Of a stretch of 64,000 nucleotides of DNA, positions 29,144 to 38,264 are shown one piece after another (the stretch's first letter is position 1; each line of letters starts with the position of its first letter). The position numbers were made by a program, and so were the translations under genes. Under the pieces are notes generated by a model, which saw only the letters and a list, made by a program, of their open reading frames with translations, was not told where the DNA came from and searched no databases. Source of the DNA: Brachionus manjavacas (Eukaryota > Rotifera > Eurotatoria > Ploima > Brachionidae); NCBI GenBank assembly GCA_019054805.1, contig JAHQIY010000021.1, positions 876,001-940,000 of the forward strand, written 5' to 3'.

Positions 29144-29677
29144 ATGTCTAGAGTTGGAAAATATCCTGTTGCTATTAAAGATGGAGTTGTTGTTTCTATT
29201 AACGATTCTATTTTGTTAGTTAAAGGTAAAAAAGGCGAATCCTCTATTGCAATACCTAGCAACATTAAGGTTGAGATTGCAGATTCTACTGTTACTATTA
29301 GCCCTTTAAATAATAATAAAGATACAATTTCTATGTGGGGTACTCTTAGAGCTTTAGTTAACAACATGGTAACTGGTGTTTCTGAAGGTTTTAAGGTGGC
29401 GTTAGAAATTAATGGCGTGGGTTTAAGAGCCGCAATTAAAGAAAAGAATTTGGTTATGCAACTTGGTTTTAGCCATGAGGTTGTTTTTCCGATTCCAGAT
29501 AATGTTTCTATTGTTTGCCCGGATCCTACGCATATTAATATTGAAGGAACAGATAAACAAGTAGTTGGGCAGGTTGCCGCAAAAATTATATCGTACAAAA
29601 AAACTGAGCCTTACAAAGGCAAAGGTATTAAAAAAGTTGGTGCGTACGTTCGTAGAAAAGAGGGTAAGAAGAAGTAA
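29144..29677 (+). CDS. rplF: 50S ribosomal protein L6
   Basis: 177 residues, two repeated domains as in the family. L6 lies near the sarcin-ricin loop. It begins M-S-R-V-G-K-Y-P-V and ends with the diagnostic P-Y-K-G-K-G-I-K[13 protein letters not shown] stretch. The stop overlaps the rplR start by one base. Confidence 0.98.
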   Translation: MSRVGKYPVAIKDGVVVSINDSILLVKGKKGESSIAIPSNIKVEIADSTVTISPLNNNKDTISMWGTLRALVNNMVTGVSEGFKVALEINGVGLRAAIKEKNLVMQLGFSHEVVFPIPDNVSIVCPDPTHINIEGTDKQVVGQVAAKIISYKKTEPYKGKGIKKVGAYVRRKEGKKK

Positions 29678-30051
29678 TGTTAAGAAAAATTAAAGACAGA
29701 AGCGAAAAAATATTACATCGTAGATTAAAAAGAATAAGATTTAAGTTAAAAAAGCATAACTTAAAGCCAAGATTAAGTATTCATTTATCTAATATGCATA
29801 TTTATGCACAAATAATAGATGATAAATCTGGGGTTACTTTGGCTAGTTCTTCTACTTTAGCTAAAACTCTTAAAGGTGAAATTACCAAAACCTCTAATAT
29901 AGAAGCGGCTAAAATAGTTGGAAAAGATATTGCAATAAAAGCTGTTAAAAATGGCGTTTTAGAAGTTGTTTTTGATAGGGGTTCTAAGGTTTATCATGGC
30001 AAAGTGAAAGCTTTAGCAGACGCCGCCAGAGAAAATGGTTTAAAATTTTAA
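29677..30051 (+). CDS. rplR: 50S ribosomal protein L18
   Basis: 124 residues. L18 binds 5S rRNA in the central protuberance. The motif [20 protein letters not shown] follows the family pattern R-P-R-L-x-V-x-R-S-x-x-H-I-Y-A-Q-x-I-D-D, although the Arg-Ser usually seen is Leu-Ser here. The end motif V-F-D-R-G[20 protein letters not shown] is intact. Confidence 0.97.
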   Translation: MLRKIKDRSEKILHRRLKRIRFKLKKHNLKPRLSIHLSNMHIYAQIIDDKSGVTLASSSTLAKTLKGEITKTSNIEAAKIVGKDIAIKAVKNGVLEVVFDRGSKVYHGKVKALADAARENGLKF

Positions 30052-30065
30052 GGAGTTATTACTAA

Positions 30066-30764
30066 ATGATATTAGAAAATGAAGTTACTGCAACAGAAGA
30101 AGTAAAAAGCACAGAAAATGTGGCTGTAGAAAGCGTAGATGCTGAAAAAAAAGATACTCCGGCTAATGCACCTAGGTCTGCACAAAAAAGACCTCCTAGA
30201 AGAAGACGTGATAATAGAGAAAAAAGTGATTTAATTGAAAAATTAGTTCATGTAAACCGTGTTGCTAAAGTTGTTAAAGGTGGTAGAAGATTTGCTTTTG
30301 CGGCTTTAGTTGTAGTGGGCGATGGCAAAGGTAAGGTTGGTTTTGGTACTGCAAAAGCAAAAGAAGTTTCTGATGCTGTGGTAAAAGCCACTAAAGACGC
30401 TAGAAAATCTATGATGTTTATTTCTTTAAGAGAAGGTAGAACTTTGCACCATGATGTTAAGCATAAGTTTGGTTCTGGTAAAGTTATTATGCGTGTAGCT
30501 AAGCCAGGTACTGGGGTTATAGCAGGTGGAGCTATGCGTTCGGTTTTTGAAGCTTTAGGTGTGCAAGATGTTGTTGCTAAATCTTTAGGAAGCAGTAATC
30601 CGCATAACTTAGTGCGTGCTACTATTTATGGTTTACAAGATATGGTTTCGCCTAAAATTGTTGCAAACAAAAGATCTAAAAAAGTTACCGAGCTATTAGC
30701 AAGAAAAACATTATTAAATAAGCCTACTAATAATACAGTAGAAGAAGCTAACACAGAAGAATAA
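30066..30764 (+). CDS. rpsE: 30S ribosomal protein S5 with long N-terminal extension
   Basis: 232 residues, compared with about 167 in E. coli. The first 55 or so residues are an acidic-then-basic extension (Glu/Ala-rich, then R-P-P-R-R-R-R); shorter versions are common in alphaproteobacteria. A C-terminal tail adds about 15 residues. The core has [17 protein letters not shown] and the double-stranded RNA-binding fold. S5 works with S12 and S4 in accuracy and mRNA entry. AGGAG lies 10 bases before the ATG. Confidence 0.96.
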   Translation: MILENEVTATEEVKSTENVAVESVDAEKKDTPANAPRSAQKRPPRRRRDNREKSDLIEKLVHVNRVAKVVKGGRRFAFAALVVVGDGKGKVGFGTAKAKEVSDAVVKATKDARKSMMFISLREGRTLHHDVKHKFGSGKVIMRVAKPGTGVIAGGAMRSVFEALGVQDVVAKSLGSSNPHNLVRATIYGLQDMVSPKIVANKRSKKVTELLARKTLLNKPTNNTVEEANTEE

Positions 30765-30792
30765 TTTTATTAGAAAATATTGGATTGTAAAA

Positions 30793-31005
30793 ATGACAGA
30801 AACATTAAAAAATACGGCAAAAGCTGTTGCAAAAACCGTTGTGGTTAAGCAAGTAAAAAGCTCTATTAGAAGACCAAAAGATCAAACCAGCACTTTAATT
30901 GGTTTAGGTTTAAATAAAATGAATAGAGTAAGCGAATTACAAGATACTCCTTCTGTTAGGGGTATGATTAGTAAGGTAAGCCATTTAGTAAAAGTTTTAA
31001 ATTAG
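30793..31005 (+). CDS. rpmD: 50S ribosomal protein L30
   Basis: 70 residues, about 10 longer than in E. coli at the N-terminus. L30 is a small protein of the 50S. Recognised by [16 protein letters not shown] and [25 protein letters not shown]. It stands in its usual position between rpsE and rplO. Confidence 0.96.
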   Translation: MTETLKNTAKAVAKTVVVKQVKSSIRRPKDQTSTLIGLGLNKMNRVSELQDTPSVRGMISKVSHLVKVLN

Positions 31006-31015
31006 TAGGTATAAA

Positions 31016-31519
31016 ATGAAATTAAACGAAGTAAGAGATAAATTACACGCAACGCATTCTGCTAAAATTGTAGGTAGGGGTATTGGTTCGGGTACAGGTA
31101 AAACTTCTGGTAAAGGGCATAAGGGTCAAAAAGCTAGGGGTACAGGTAAAGTAAGACCAGGTTTTGAGGGTGGACAAAACCCAATATACAGAAGAATGCC
31201 TAAAAGAGGGTTTAATAATCCTTTTGCTAAGCAGTATTTTGTTATAAATGTTGGTGCTTTATCTGAGTATATAGATGCAGGTAGATTAAACGCCAATGAT
31301 ACTATAAATTATGAAAATTTAAAAAATGCTGGCGTTATTAAAGGTACTTACGATGGAATGAGAATTCTTTCTGTAGGCGAGTTAAATCATGCGTTAAAGT
31401 GCGAGATACACGGTGGTTCGGAAAAAGCCATTGCTTTAATTAAAGCTAAAGGTGGTTCTGTAGAAATATTAGAGCACAAAAAATTTGTAAACAAAAAAAA
31501 GCAATATTCAACAAAATAA
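31016..31519 (+). CDS. rplO: 50S ribosomal protein L15
   Basis: 167 residues, about 20 longer than in E. coli through a basic C-terminal tail. L15 is a late-assembly protein of the 50S. The Gly-rich N-terminal arm (G-R-G-I-G-S-G-T-G-K-T-S-G-K-G-H-K-G-Q-K) and G-F-E-G-G-Q-N-P-I-Y-R-R-M-P-K-R-G-F are diagnostic. It is 6 bp from secY. Confidence 0.97.
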   Translation: MKLNEVRDKLHATHSAKIVGRGIGSGTGKTSGKGHKGQKARGTGKVRPGFEGGQNPIYRRMPKRGFNNPFAKQYFVINVGALSEYIDAGRLNANDTINYENLKNAGVIKGTYDGMRILSVGELNHALKCEIHGGSEKAIALIKAKGGSVEILEHKKFVNKKKQYSTK

Positions 31520-31524
31520 TTTAA

Positions 31525-32862
31525 ATGGCAAAAAATAGTGGTTCAGTAAGCGGTGCTTTTGGTTCTTGGGCTAAAGCAACAGAATTAAGACAAAGAATAG
31601 TTTTTACTTTGTTAATGTTAGTTGTTTATAGGTTAGGTACTTATATTCCTTTACCTGGTATAGACTTAGAGGCTTTTAAGTTAATATCTTCTGGGTATAC
31701 CGAAGGTTTATTAGGTTTATTTGATTTATTCTCGGGCGGTGCGTTAGGCAGAATGACTATTTTTGCGTTAAATATTGTGCCGTATATAACTGCGTCTATA
31801 GTAATGCAGTTGTTGGTTGCGGTTACGCCTTCTTTAATGGAGCTTAGAAAAGAAGGGGAAGCTGGTAGAAAACAAATTAACCAATACACTAGATATTTAA
31901 CAGCAGTGGTTGCTTTTGTGCAATCTATTGGGGTTGCAGTTGGTTTAGAAAGTATGACAGCAGGTAGTACATCTGTAGTTATAGAGGCTGGTTGGTTTTT
32001 TAAAATAATGACCGCTTTAAACCTTACTGCAGGAACATTTTTTGTTTTATGGATTGGTGAAAAAATTACAGAAAGAGGTTTAGGGAACGGGGTTTCTTTA
32101 ATTATATTTTCTGGAATTGTGGCTAATTTACCGTTTGCTTTGGCTACATTGTTTACTTTAGGTGAGAAGGGTTCGCTTTCTGCTATAGTAATAATTTTAG
32201 TAATTGCAGGTATAATAGCTTTAATTTATGGTATTGTGTACTTTGAAACTGCACAAAGAAGAATTTTAATTAGGTATCCAAAAAGACAAGTTGGCTTTAA
32301 CCAGCAAACTTCCTCAGAGTCTTCTTATTTGCCGCTAAAAATTAATAATGCTGGGGTTATTCCTCCAATTTTTGCAAGCTCGTTGTTGCTTATTCCTACA
32401 ACTATTATTTCTTTTTTAAATACTTCTGCAGACTCTTGGTTGGCAAATGTAAATGTTTATTTAGGAAGAGGAAGTTTGTTTTACTTTATGCTATACGCTA
32501 CATTAATTGTGTTTTTTGCATTCTTTTATGTTTCTGTAGTTTTTAATTCTAAAGAAACTTCTGAAAATTTAAAAAATAGTGGCGGTGTAATTTTAGGAGT
32601 TAGACCAGGTGATGAAACCGCAAATTATTTAGAAGTAATTTTAAAAAAATTAACTGTTATTGGGGCGGCCTACTTAGTTGTTGTGTGTTTGTTGCCAGAA
32701 TTTGTTATTACTAAAATAGATATACCTTTTTACTTAGGTGGTACTAGTTTGTTAATTGTGGTTTCGGTTACTATAGATACTATTACGCAAGCACAATCTT
32801 ACTTAATGGCTAGTAAATACGAAAGTGTTCTTAAAAAAGCTAAATTAGGAAAAAGAAAGTAA
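31525..32862 (+). CDS. secY: Preprotein translocase subunit SecY
   Basis: 445 residues with ten membrane helices. SecY is the protein-conducting channel in the inner membrane, joined by SecE (encoded at 5951). Conserved features include the start L-R-Q-R-I-V-F-T-L-L, the plug-region motif F-S-G-G-A-L, and G-I-T-A-S-I-V-M-type helix 2 (here Y-I-T-A-S-I-V-M-Q). The cytosolic loop Y-F-E-x-A-Q-R-R-I-x-x-x-Y-P-K-R is present, as is the gate-helix P-L-K-I-N-x-A-G-V-I-P-P-I-F-A. The stop codon overlaps the adk start by one base. Confidence 0.98.
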   Translation: MAKNSGSVSGAFGSWAKATELRQRIVFTLLMLVVYRLGTYIPLPGIDLEAFKLISSGYTEGLLGLFDLFSGGALGRMTIFALNIVPYITASIVMQLLVAVTPSLMELRKEGEAGRKQINQYTRYLTAVVAFVQSIGVAVGLESMTAGSTSVVIEAGWFFKIMTALNLTAGTFFVLWIGEKITERGLGNGVSLIIFSGIVANLPFALATLFTLGEKGSLSAIVIILVIAGIIALIYGIVYFETAQRRILIRYPKRQVGFNQQTSSESSYLPLKINNAGVIPPIFASSLLLIPTTIISFLNTSADSWLANVNVYLGRGSLFYFMLYATLIVFFAFFYVSVVFNSKETSENLKNSGGVILGVRPGDETANYLEVILKKLTVIGAAYLVVVCLLPEFVITKIDIPFYLGGTSLLIVVSVTIDTITQAQSYLMASKYESVLKKAKLGKRK

Positions 32863-33512
32863 TGAAAAATATAGTAATGTTGTTGGGGGCTCCGGGGTCG
32901 GGTAAAGGCACTGTAGCAAAAATACTAAATACATCGTTTGGGTTGGCTCATATTTCTACTGGTGATTTACTTAGAGAAGAAATAAAAAATAAAACAGAGT
33001 TAGGCTTAAAAGCAGAAAGTTTAATGTCTAAGGGTATTTTAGTAGACGATACAACAGTTACTAATATGTTAAAAGCAAGAATACAACAACCAGACTGTGA
33101 TAAAGGCTTTGTGTTAGATGGTTTTCCTAGAACTTTAGTGCAATTAAATTTATTGCAAGAAGTTTTAAATTCTATACCTAATTGTAAATTAACAGTAGTG
33201 CAAATAGATATAGCAGAAGATATAATTATAAAGCGTATATCTGGTAGATATAGCTGTAGCAATTGTGGTAAAATTTATAACGAATTTTGGATAAACCCTG
33301 TTAAACAAGGGGTGTGCGATGACTGTGGAAGCACAGATTTTACTAAAAGAAAAGATGATACCGTTGAGGTTATAAAAGATAGATTAAGTGTTTATAAACA
33401 ACAAACTTTACCAATTATAGATTACTATAAAAATTTAAATTTATTGCATTCTATACAAGGAGACTTAGGTAAAGAAAGCATATTGCAGTGGTTTAAAAAC
33501 AATTTAGTTTAA
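32862..33512 (+). CDS. adk: Adenylate kinase (zinc-LID type)
   Basis: 216 residues. The enzyme converts AMP + ATP to 2 ADP. The P-loop G-A-P-G-S-G-K-G lies at residues about 8-15, the AMP-binding segment I-S-T-G-D-L-L-R at about 28-35, and D-G-F-P-R-T in the middle. The LID has four cysteines (C-S-N-C and C-D-D-C), which marks the structural zinc form. The gene is translationally coupled to secY, a common arrangement in bacteria. A new promoter for rpsM follows it. Confidence 0.97.
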   Translation: MKNIVMLLGAPGSGKGTVAKILNTSFGLAHISTGDLLREEIKNKTELGLKAESLMSKGILVDDTTVTNMLKARIQQPDCDKGFVLDGFPRTLVQLNLLQEVLNSIPNCKLTVVQIDIAEDIIIKRISGRYSCSNCGKIYNEFWINPVKQGVCDDCGSTDFTKRKDDTVEVIKDRLSVYKQQTLPIIDYYKNLNLLHSIQGDLGKESILQWFKNNLV

Positions 33513-33530
33513 AAGTAATTAATAAATATA

Positions 33531-33559
33531 TTGACTTTTTGTTAATATTTTGCTTTAAT
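33531..33559 (+). promoter_or_regulatory. Promoter of the alpha operon (rpsM-rpsK-rpoA-rplQ)
   Basis: TTGACT at 33531-33536, a 17-bp spacer and TTTAAT at 33554-33559, in the 97-bp gap between adk and rpsM. The -35 box is the same as before rplK and rpsL. Confidence 0.62.
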
Positions 33560-33609
33560 TATTTAATAATGTTTGTTAAAATTTTATATTTAAAATTAAG
33601 GAGATTATT

Positions 33610-33981
33610 TTGGCTCGTATAGCAGGGGTTAATTTACCAACGAATAAAAGACTAGAAATAGCATTAAGATATATTTATGGCATTGGTCCGGCAAATTCTT
33701 TGCTGGTTTGTCAAAAAGCTGGAATTTCGCCAGACGTTAGGGTTAACAAACTAACAGAAGAAGAAGTATCTAAGTTGCGTGAGATTATATCTAACGATTA
33801 TACAGTAGAAGGTGATTTAAAAAGAACCGTATACTTAAATATTAAAAGACTTATGGATTTAGGTTCGTATAGAGGGTTAAGGCATATTAGAAAGCTACCT
33901 ACTAGGGGTCAGAGAACGCATAGTAACGCCAGAACTAGAAAGGGTCCTGCGGTTGCTATTGCTGGTAAAAAATCTTCATAA
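33610..33981 (+). CDS. rpsM: 30S ribosomal protein S13
   Basis: 123 residues, TTG start behind AAGGAG. S13 lies in the 30S head and forms bridges with the 50S. It begins [13 protein letters not shown] and has I-Y-G-I-G and the C-terminal basic motif [13 protein letters not shown]. It is the first gene of the alpha operon. There is no rpmJ before it in this window. Confidence 0.98.
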   Translation: MARIAGVNLPTNKRLEIALRYIYGIGPANSLLVCQKAGISPDVRVNKLTEEEVSKLREIISNDYTVEGDLKRTVYLNIKRLMDLGSYRGLRHIRKLPTRGQRTHSNARTRKGPAVAIAGKKSS

Positions 33982-33996
33982 TTAAGGTAAAGAGAA

Positions 33997-34389
33997 ATGG
34001 CTAAAAAAGAAGAAAGAAAGTTAAAAAAGCGTGAAAGAAAAAATATAGTTACAGGTGTGGCTCATATTTTAGCTACTTTTAATAATACTATGGTAACGGT
34101 TTCTGATGTACAGGGTAATGTAATATCTTGGGCTTCTGCTGGTAATCAAGGTTTTAAAGGGTCTAAAAAATCTACTCCGTATGCGGCACAGGTTGCTGCA
34201 GAAGAGGCGGCTAAAAAAGCTATAGAGCATGGTTTAAAGTTTGTTTCTGTAGAAATTAGAGGCACCGGTACAGGCAGAGAGTCTGCATTAAGGGCTTTTC
34301 AGGCTTTGGGTTTAACTGTTACTGTAATTAAAGATATTACAGGTGTGCCGCACAATGGTTGCAGACCGCCTAAAAAAAGAAGAGTATAG
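33997..34389 (+). CDS. rpsK: 30S ribosomal protein S11
   Basis: 130 residues, typical length. S11 lines the mRNA exit on the platform. It contains [19 protein letters not shown] and ends with [16 protein letters not shown], which is diagnostic. It is 16 bp after rpsM. rpsD, which follows in E. coli, is absent, as is normal in alphaproteobacteria. Confidence 0.98.
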   Translation: MAKKEERKLKKRERKNIVTGVAHILATFNNTMVTVSDVQGNVISWASAGNQGFKGSKKSTPYAAQVAAEEAAKKAIEHGLKFVSVEIRGTGTGRESALRAFQALGLTVTVIKDITGVPHNGCRPPKKRRV

Positions 34390-34433
34390 ATTTTTTAGTT
34401 TTATTGTAATTGTAAAAACATAAGAGGATTAAG

Positions 34434-35462
34434 TTGATTGAGCAAAATTGGGTAGGTTTAATAAAACCTAAAAAACTAGAAGTTTCTAATTTAGGATCAA
34501 GTGACGTTGCTACAAAAGCTAAACTAGTAATAGAACCTTTAGAAAGGGGTTTTGGTATTACTTTAGGTAACGCCATAAGAAGAGTTTTACTGTCTTCGTT
34601 AATGGGAGCGGCAGTTGTTGCTGTTAAAATTAAAGGAGTAACGCACGAATTTTCTGCAATAGAGGGTGTTTCGGAAGATGCTATAGATTTAATTTTAAAT
34701 TTAAAAGGTTTAAAATTAGTTTCTCACTCTGCAGAGACTACTGTGTTGCGTTTAAAAGCAGTTGGCCCTAAAGTGGTTACGGCAGAAGATATTTTAGAGA
34801 ATTCGGCTGTGGAAGTGCTAAATAAAGATTTAGTAATTTGCAATTTAGCAGAAGGTCACGAGCTTGAAGTTGATATTCATGTTGCTAGTGGTAGGGGGTA
34901 TTCGCCAGTAGAAGCTAGAGAAAAAGAAGAAAGAGAAATTGGCTTAATTTTAGTAGATGCCTTTTATTCGCCAGTAGAAAGAGTTAACTACAGTGTAGAA
35001 GATTCTAGGGTTGGGCAAAACATTAACTACGATAAACTAGTGTTAGAAGTAGAAACTAATGGTGCAGTTACGCCTGAATATGCGGTTTCTTTTGCGGCTA
35101 AAATATTACAAGACCAACTAAATAGTTTTGTTAATATGAGTGTAGCTAATATTTCTACAGAAGTTGCTAAAGAAGAAGTTGAGAAATTGCCGTTTGATAA
35201 AAACTTATTAAAACGTATTGATGAGCTTGAGTTTTCTGTTAGATCTGCAAACTGCTTAAAAAATGATAACATTTTATATGTAGGTGATTTAGTACAAAAA
35301 ACTGAAATTGATATGTTAAGAACTCCTAATTTTGGTAGAAAGTCTTTAAATGAAATTAAAGAAATTTTAGGTAAAATGAACCTACATTTAGGAATGGAAG
35401 TAAACGAATGGCCCCCGCAAAATATAGCGGAATTAGCTAAAAAATATGAAGATAAATATTAA
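34434..35462 (+). CDS. rpoA: RNA polymerase subunit alpha
   Basis: 342 residues, TTG start behind GAGGA. The N-terminal domain (about 1-235) dimerises and nucleates the polymerase core; it has P-L-E-R-G-F-G-I-T-L-G-N-A-I-R-R-V-L-L-S-S. The C-terminal domain (about 255-342) has helix-hairpin-helix features that bind UP elements and activators: L-R-T-P-N-F-G-R-K-S-L-N-E-I-K. The order rpsM-rpsK-rpoA-rplQ is standard. Confidence 0.98.
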   Translation: MIEQNWVGLIKPKKLEVSNLGSSDVATKAKLVIEPLERGFGITLGNAIRRVLLSSLMGAAVVAVKIKGVTHEFSAIEGVSEDAIDLILNLKGLKLVSHSAETTVLRLKAVGPKVVTAEDILENSAVEVLNKDLVICNLAEGHELEVDIHVASGRGYSPVEAREKEEREIGLILVDAFYSPVERVNYSVEDSRVGQNINYDKLVLEVETNGAVTPEYAVSFAAKILQDQLNSFVNMSVANISTEVAKEEVEKLPFDKNLLKRIDELEFSVRSANCLKNDNILYVGDLVQKTEIDMLRTPNFGRKSLNEIKEILGKMNLHLGMEVNEWPPQNIAELAKKYEDKY

Positions 35463-35478
35463 AGTTTAGGATTGCGAA

Positions 35479-35889
35479 ATGAGACATAAAATTGCAGGTA
35501 GAAAATTAGGTAGAACAACCTCTGAAAGAAATGCTTTGTATAAAAATTTATCTAATGCTTTATTAAGGCACGAACAAATTGTTACAACTTTACCAAAAGC
35601 TAAAGAGTTACGTAGTGTTGTGGATAAACTAATTACTGTTGGTAAAACCGATACTTTAGCAAACAAAAGAAGAGCTTTTGCTGCGTTAAGAGATGCAGAA
35701 GTAGTTGCTAAGTTGTTTTCTATTTTAGCGGATAGATACAAAGAAAGAAACGGCGGATATACCAGAGTTTTAAAATATGGTTTTAGAAAAGGTGATAACG
35801 CCCCTATGGCTGTAATAGAATTAGTAGATAGAGACGAATCGGCTAAAGGCTTTGCACAAAAGCAAGAAAACGAAGCAACTGCAAGTTAA
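35479..35889 (+). CDS. rplQ: 50S ribosomal protein L17
   Basis: 136 residues. L17 lies near the exit tunnel. It begins [17 protein letters not shown] (family form M-R-H-x-x-x-G-R-K-L-x-R-x-x-x-H-R; the His-Arg pair is Glu-Arg) and contains [13 protein letters not shown]. It has a C-terminal extension rich in Glu and Ala. A small membrane-protein gene starts 10 bp after its stop. Confidence 0.97.
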   Translation: MRHKIAGRKLGRTTSERNALYKNLSNALLRHEQIVTTLPKAKELRSVVDKLITVGKTDTLANKRRAFAALRDAEVVAKLFSILADRYKERNGGYTRVLKYGFRKGDNAPMAVIELVDRDESAKGFAQKQENEATAS

Positions 35890-35898
35890 TTTTGTAGT

Positions 35899-36279
35899 AT
35901 GTTAATAGAAATATCTTTTATAATTTATTTTTTATTAATATATGTTTTTTTTGTTTTATCGCCTATTATGTATTTGGCTATAAAAATTTTACTAGGTAAG
36001 GCTTTTAATTTACCTTTTATTAAGTTTGCAATAATAAACAGTATATATAACTCGGTGTTTGGGTTAATTATATACTGTTTATTTTTTTTTAATGTATATT
36101 TAACTTATTATAGTGTATTATTTTTTATAGCATTTAGTGTGTATAATTTACCTTTATTTTATTGGTATAAGCACTTTTACTTAAAAAATATAAACAAAAA
36201 TGCATTATATATAGCGTTAACAATTTTTATAATGTGTAATGCTAGTATATTAATATTAGAAAAAATAATGAGTTGGTAA
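35899..36279 (+). CDS. Hypothetical small polytopic membrane protein
   Basis: 126 residues, not recognised. Four hydrophobic segments can be seen (about residues 5-29, 41-64, 68-90 and 101-122), with few charged residues between them, so it is probably an inner-membrane protein. Leu, Ile, Phe and Tyr dominate. It starts 10 bp after rplQ and ends just before htrA, so it is probably co-transcribed with both. In related alphaproteobacteria rplQ is often followed directly by an HtrA-type protease, so this gene looks like an insertion or lineage-specific gene. No motif suggests a function. Confidence 0.6.
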   Translation: MLIEISFIIYFLLIYVFFVLSPIMYLAIKILLGKAFNLPFIKFAIINSIYNSVFGLIIYCLFFFNVYLTYYSVLFFIAFSVYNLPLFYWYKHFYLKNINKNALYIALTIFIMCNASILILEKIMSW

Positions 36280-36281
36280 AA

Positions 36282-37562
36282 ATGAAACGTATTATACTTT
36301 TTTTATTTATATTGTTTGCTACAACAACATTTGCTAGCCAAACCAATACTATTTTACAAAAATCTTTAAAAGCGGTAGTAGGGGTTTATTCTATTGCTAA
36401 AAATGGCGAAGTATTGCCTGTGGGTTCTGGGGTTATTGTAAAATCTAACGGCTTAGTGGTTACCAATTATCATGTGGTTAAAAATCAAAAAGAATTTGTA
36501 ATTTTACTTAGCAATGGCGAAAGTTATAATGCAGATTTGCTAATTAGCGAAAGCGATTTAGATTTAGCCTTGTTGCAAATTAATAACTTAGATGAAGAAT
36601 TAACTTTTTTAGATACCAAGCCGGTGCAGTATGCAATAGGCGATGATGTTTATGCTATTGGTAATCCACGTAATGTTGGTATATCTGTTACCAGCGGTAT
36701 TATTTCGGCTTTGCCTTCTAAAAATAGTATGTTTGGTTTTGGTAATTTAATTCAAACCGATGCCGCAATTAACCCTGGTAGCTCTGGCGGGGCGTTAATA
36801 GACTCTAATGGTAATTTAATAGGTTTAAATACGTTTATTGTTAGTAATACTAGCGGTTTTACAGGTATTGGTTTTGCGGTGCCGGTTAAGGTTATTAACC
36901 TATTTGTTAGCAGATTTTTAAGTGGTAAAAAAATAAGACAATACTGGGTAGGTATTGGCGGGGTAAATTTAGATGGTATTACGGCTAAAAAATATGGTTT
37001 GCGTATTCCTACTGGGGTTTTAGTGGCTAAAATTTACGCTAATAGCCCAGCAGTAATGGCGGGTTTGCAAGTTAATGATATAGTTTTAAAATTTGATGAA
37101 GCTAGAATTAGTTCTATGTCTGATTTATTGTTTATGGTGGCTTCGTTAGAAGAGCAAAGGCAGGTTAAATTAACAGTATTAAGAGACGGCAAAGAAATAA
37201 CTTTATTTTTACTACCAGAAAAAACCGAAGAAGCCAGTGCAGACGATAAATTGTCTTTTAGTGCTGGCGTGCTTAATGGCGTTACTATAGCTAATAATTC
37301 TACGGGTGTTGCATATTATTTAAATACAGCTACCAGTAATGGCGTAGTAGTTTACGAAATTGACGAAAACAGCTATTTAGCCAAATTAGGGTTAAAAAAA
37401 GGAGACTTTATTAGCGTTATTAACAATACTAAAGTAGAAAATATTAGCGAAGTAAAAGATATTATGCTTAACAACCAAAATGCTAAAGAGTTTAAATTTA
37501 CTTTAATTAGAGGCAATACTACCATAGAAATTGCGGTTACTTCTAGCAAAGGTTTTAACTAA
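36282..37562 (+). CDS. HtrA/DegP-family periplasmic serine protease
   Basis: 426 residues from the ATG at 36282 (a TTG at 36273 would add three). An N-terminal signal peptide (about 1-18, cleavage after F-A-S is likely) is followed by a trypsin-like domain with the catalytic triad His64 (T-N-Y-H-V-V), Asp94 and Ser168 (N-P-G-S-S-G-G). Two PDZ domains follow, at about 225-310 and 330-420. HtrA proteins degrade or refold damaged envelope proteins. It is somewhat shorter than DegP, with a short LA loop, so a DegQ-like enzyme is possible. It lies downstream of the alpha operon, a placement seen in other alphaproteobacteria. Confidence 0.92.
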   Translation: MKRIILFLFILFATTTFASQTNTILQKSLKAVVGVYSIAKNGEVLPVGSGVIVKSNGLVVTNYHVVKNQKEFVILLSNGESYNADLLISESDLDLALLQINNLDEELTFLDTKPVQYAIGDDVYAIGNPRNVGISVTSGIISALPSKNSMFGFGNLIQTDAAINPGSSGGALIDSNGNLIGLNTFIVSNTSGFTGIGFAVPVKVINLFVSRFLSGKKIRQYWVGIGGVNLDGITAKKYGLRIPTGVLVAKIYANSPAVMAGLQVNDIVLKFDEARISSMSDLLFMVASLEEQRQVKLTVLRDGKEITLFLLPEKTEEASADDKLSFSAGVLNGVTIANNSTGVAYYLNTATSNGVVVYEIDENSYLAKLGLKKGDFISVINNTKVENISEVKDIMLNNQNAKEFKFTLIRGNTTIEIAVTSSKGFN

Positions 37563-37601
37563 CGGCTTTAATTATTTACAACATGGTTAAATTTTAAAAA
37601 T

Positions 37602-38246
37602 ATGAAAAAAATACTTGTTATTTACGCTTTAATGTTTGGTTGTTTAACAGTAAACACAAAAGCTATTGATATTGATATTGTGCCAGCAATAGAGTTTGGC
37701 GTAGGTAATAAAACATTAACGCAAGCAGAACTAACCATATACAGTGATTTTTTGTTAGAAAATATGTATATAGGTTTTGCAGGGGCTTATGGTAGTTATA
37801 GGGTTAATAATAACGATATTCTTAAGTTATATAATTTAACAACCACTAGCAAAGGTTTATCTGTACAGCAACAAGCTTTAGGTTTAGCTTTAAAGTATGA
37901 TTATTTTTTTGAAAACTATACTAATTTGTACATAAAAACTAATTTTATGGTTTCATCTGGAGATATTAAACGAGTTTATGCTTACAATAACACTGTAGGC
38001 AACATAAACTATAGCCACCGCATAAACATACAGTCAGATACATCTAGCACATTAGAGGTTGGTTTTGCTTATGGTAATTTAGGTTTGGCGGTTAATTATA
38101 CTTATAATTGGTTGGCTTCTAACCAATATACTTACAGCACCAAGCAAGGTGAGTTACAGACGGATTTAAACTATAGTAAAAAAAGTTACAATTTTGCCAC
38201 AGTTGGTTTTAAGTTGTTTTATTTATTTAATTACTCTAACAATTAA
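37602..38246 (+). CDS. Putative outer-membrane beta-barrel protein
   Basis: 214 residues, family not recognised. A signal peptide (residues 1-21, ending in T-K-A) is followed by alternating polar and hydrophobic stretches rich in Tyr, Asn and Thr. The last residues are F-K-L-F-Y-L-F-N-Y-S-N-N, with aromatic residues near the end. This pattern suits a small eight- or ten-stranded outer-membrane barrel such as those in the OmpW/Omp25 size class. The gene is 39 bp after htrA in the same direction, so the protease may act on it or share stress control. Function is unknown. Confidence 0.55.
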   Translation: MKKILVIYALMFGCLTVNTKAIDIDIVPAIEFGVGNKTLTQAELTIYSDFLLENMYIGFAGAYGSYRVNNNDILKLYNLTTTSKGLSVQQQALGLALKYDYFFENYTNLYIKTNFMVSSGDIKRVYAYNNTVGNINYSHRINIQSDTSSTLEVGFAYGNLGLAVNYTYNWLASNQYTYSTKQGELQTDLNYSKKSYNFATVGFKLFYLFNYSNN

Positions 38247-38264
38247 CTTTAAAAGAGAGCTTAT

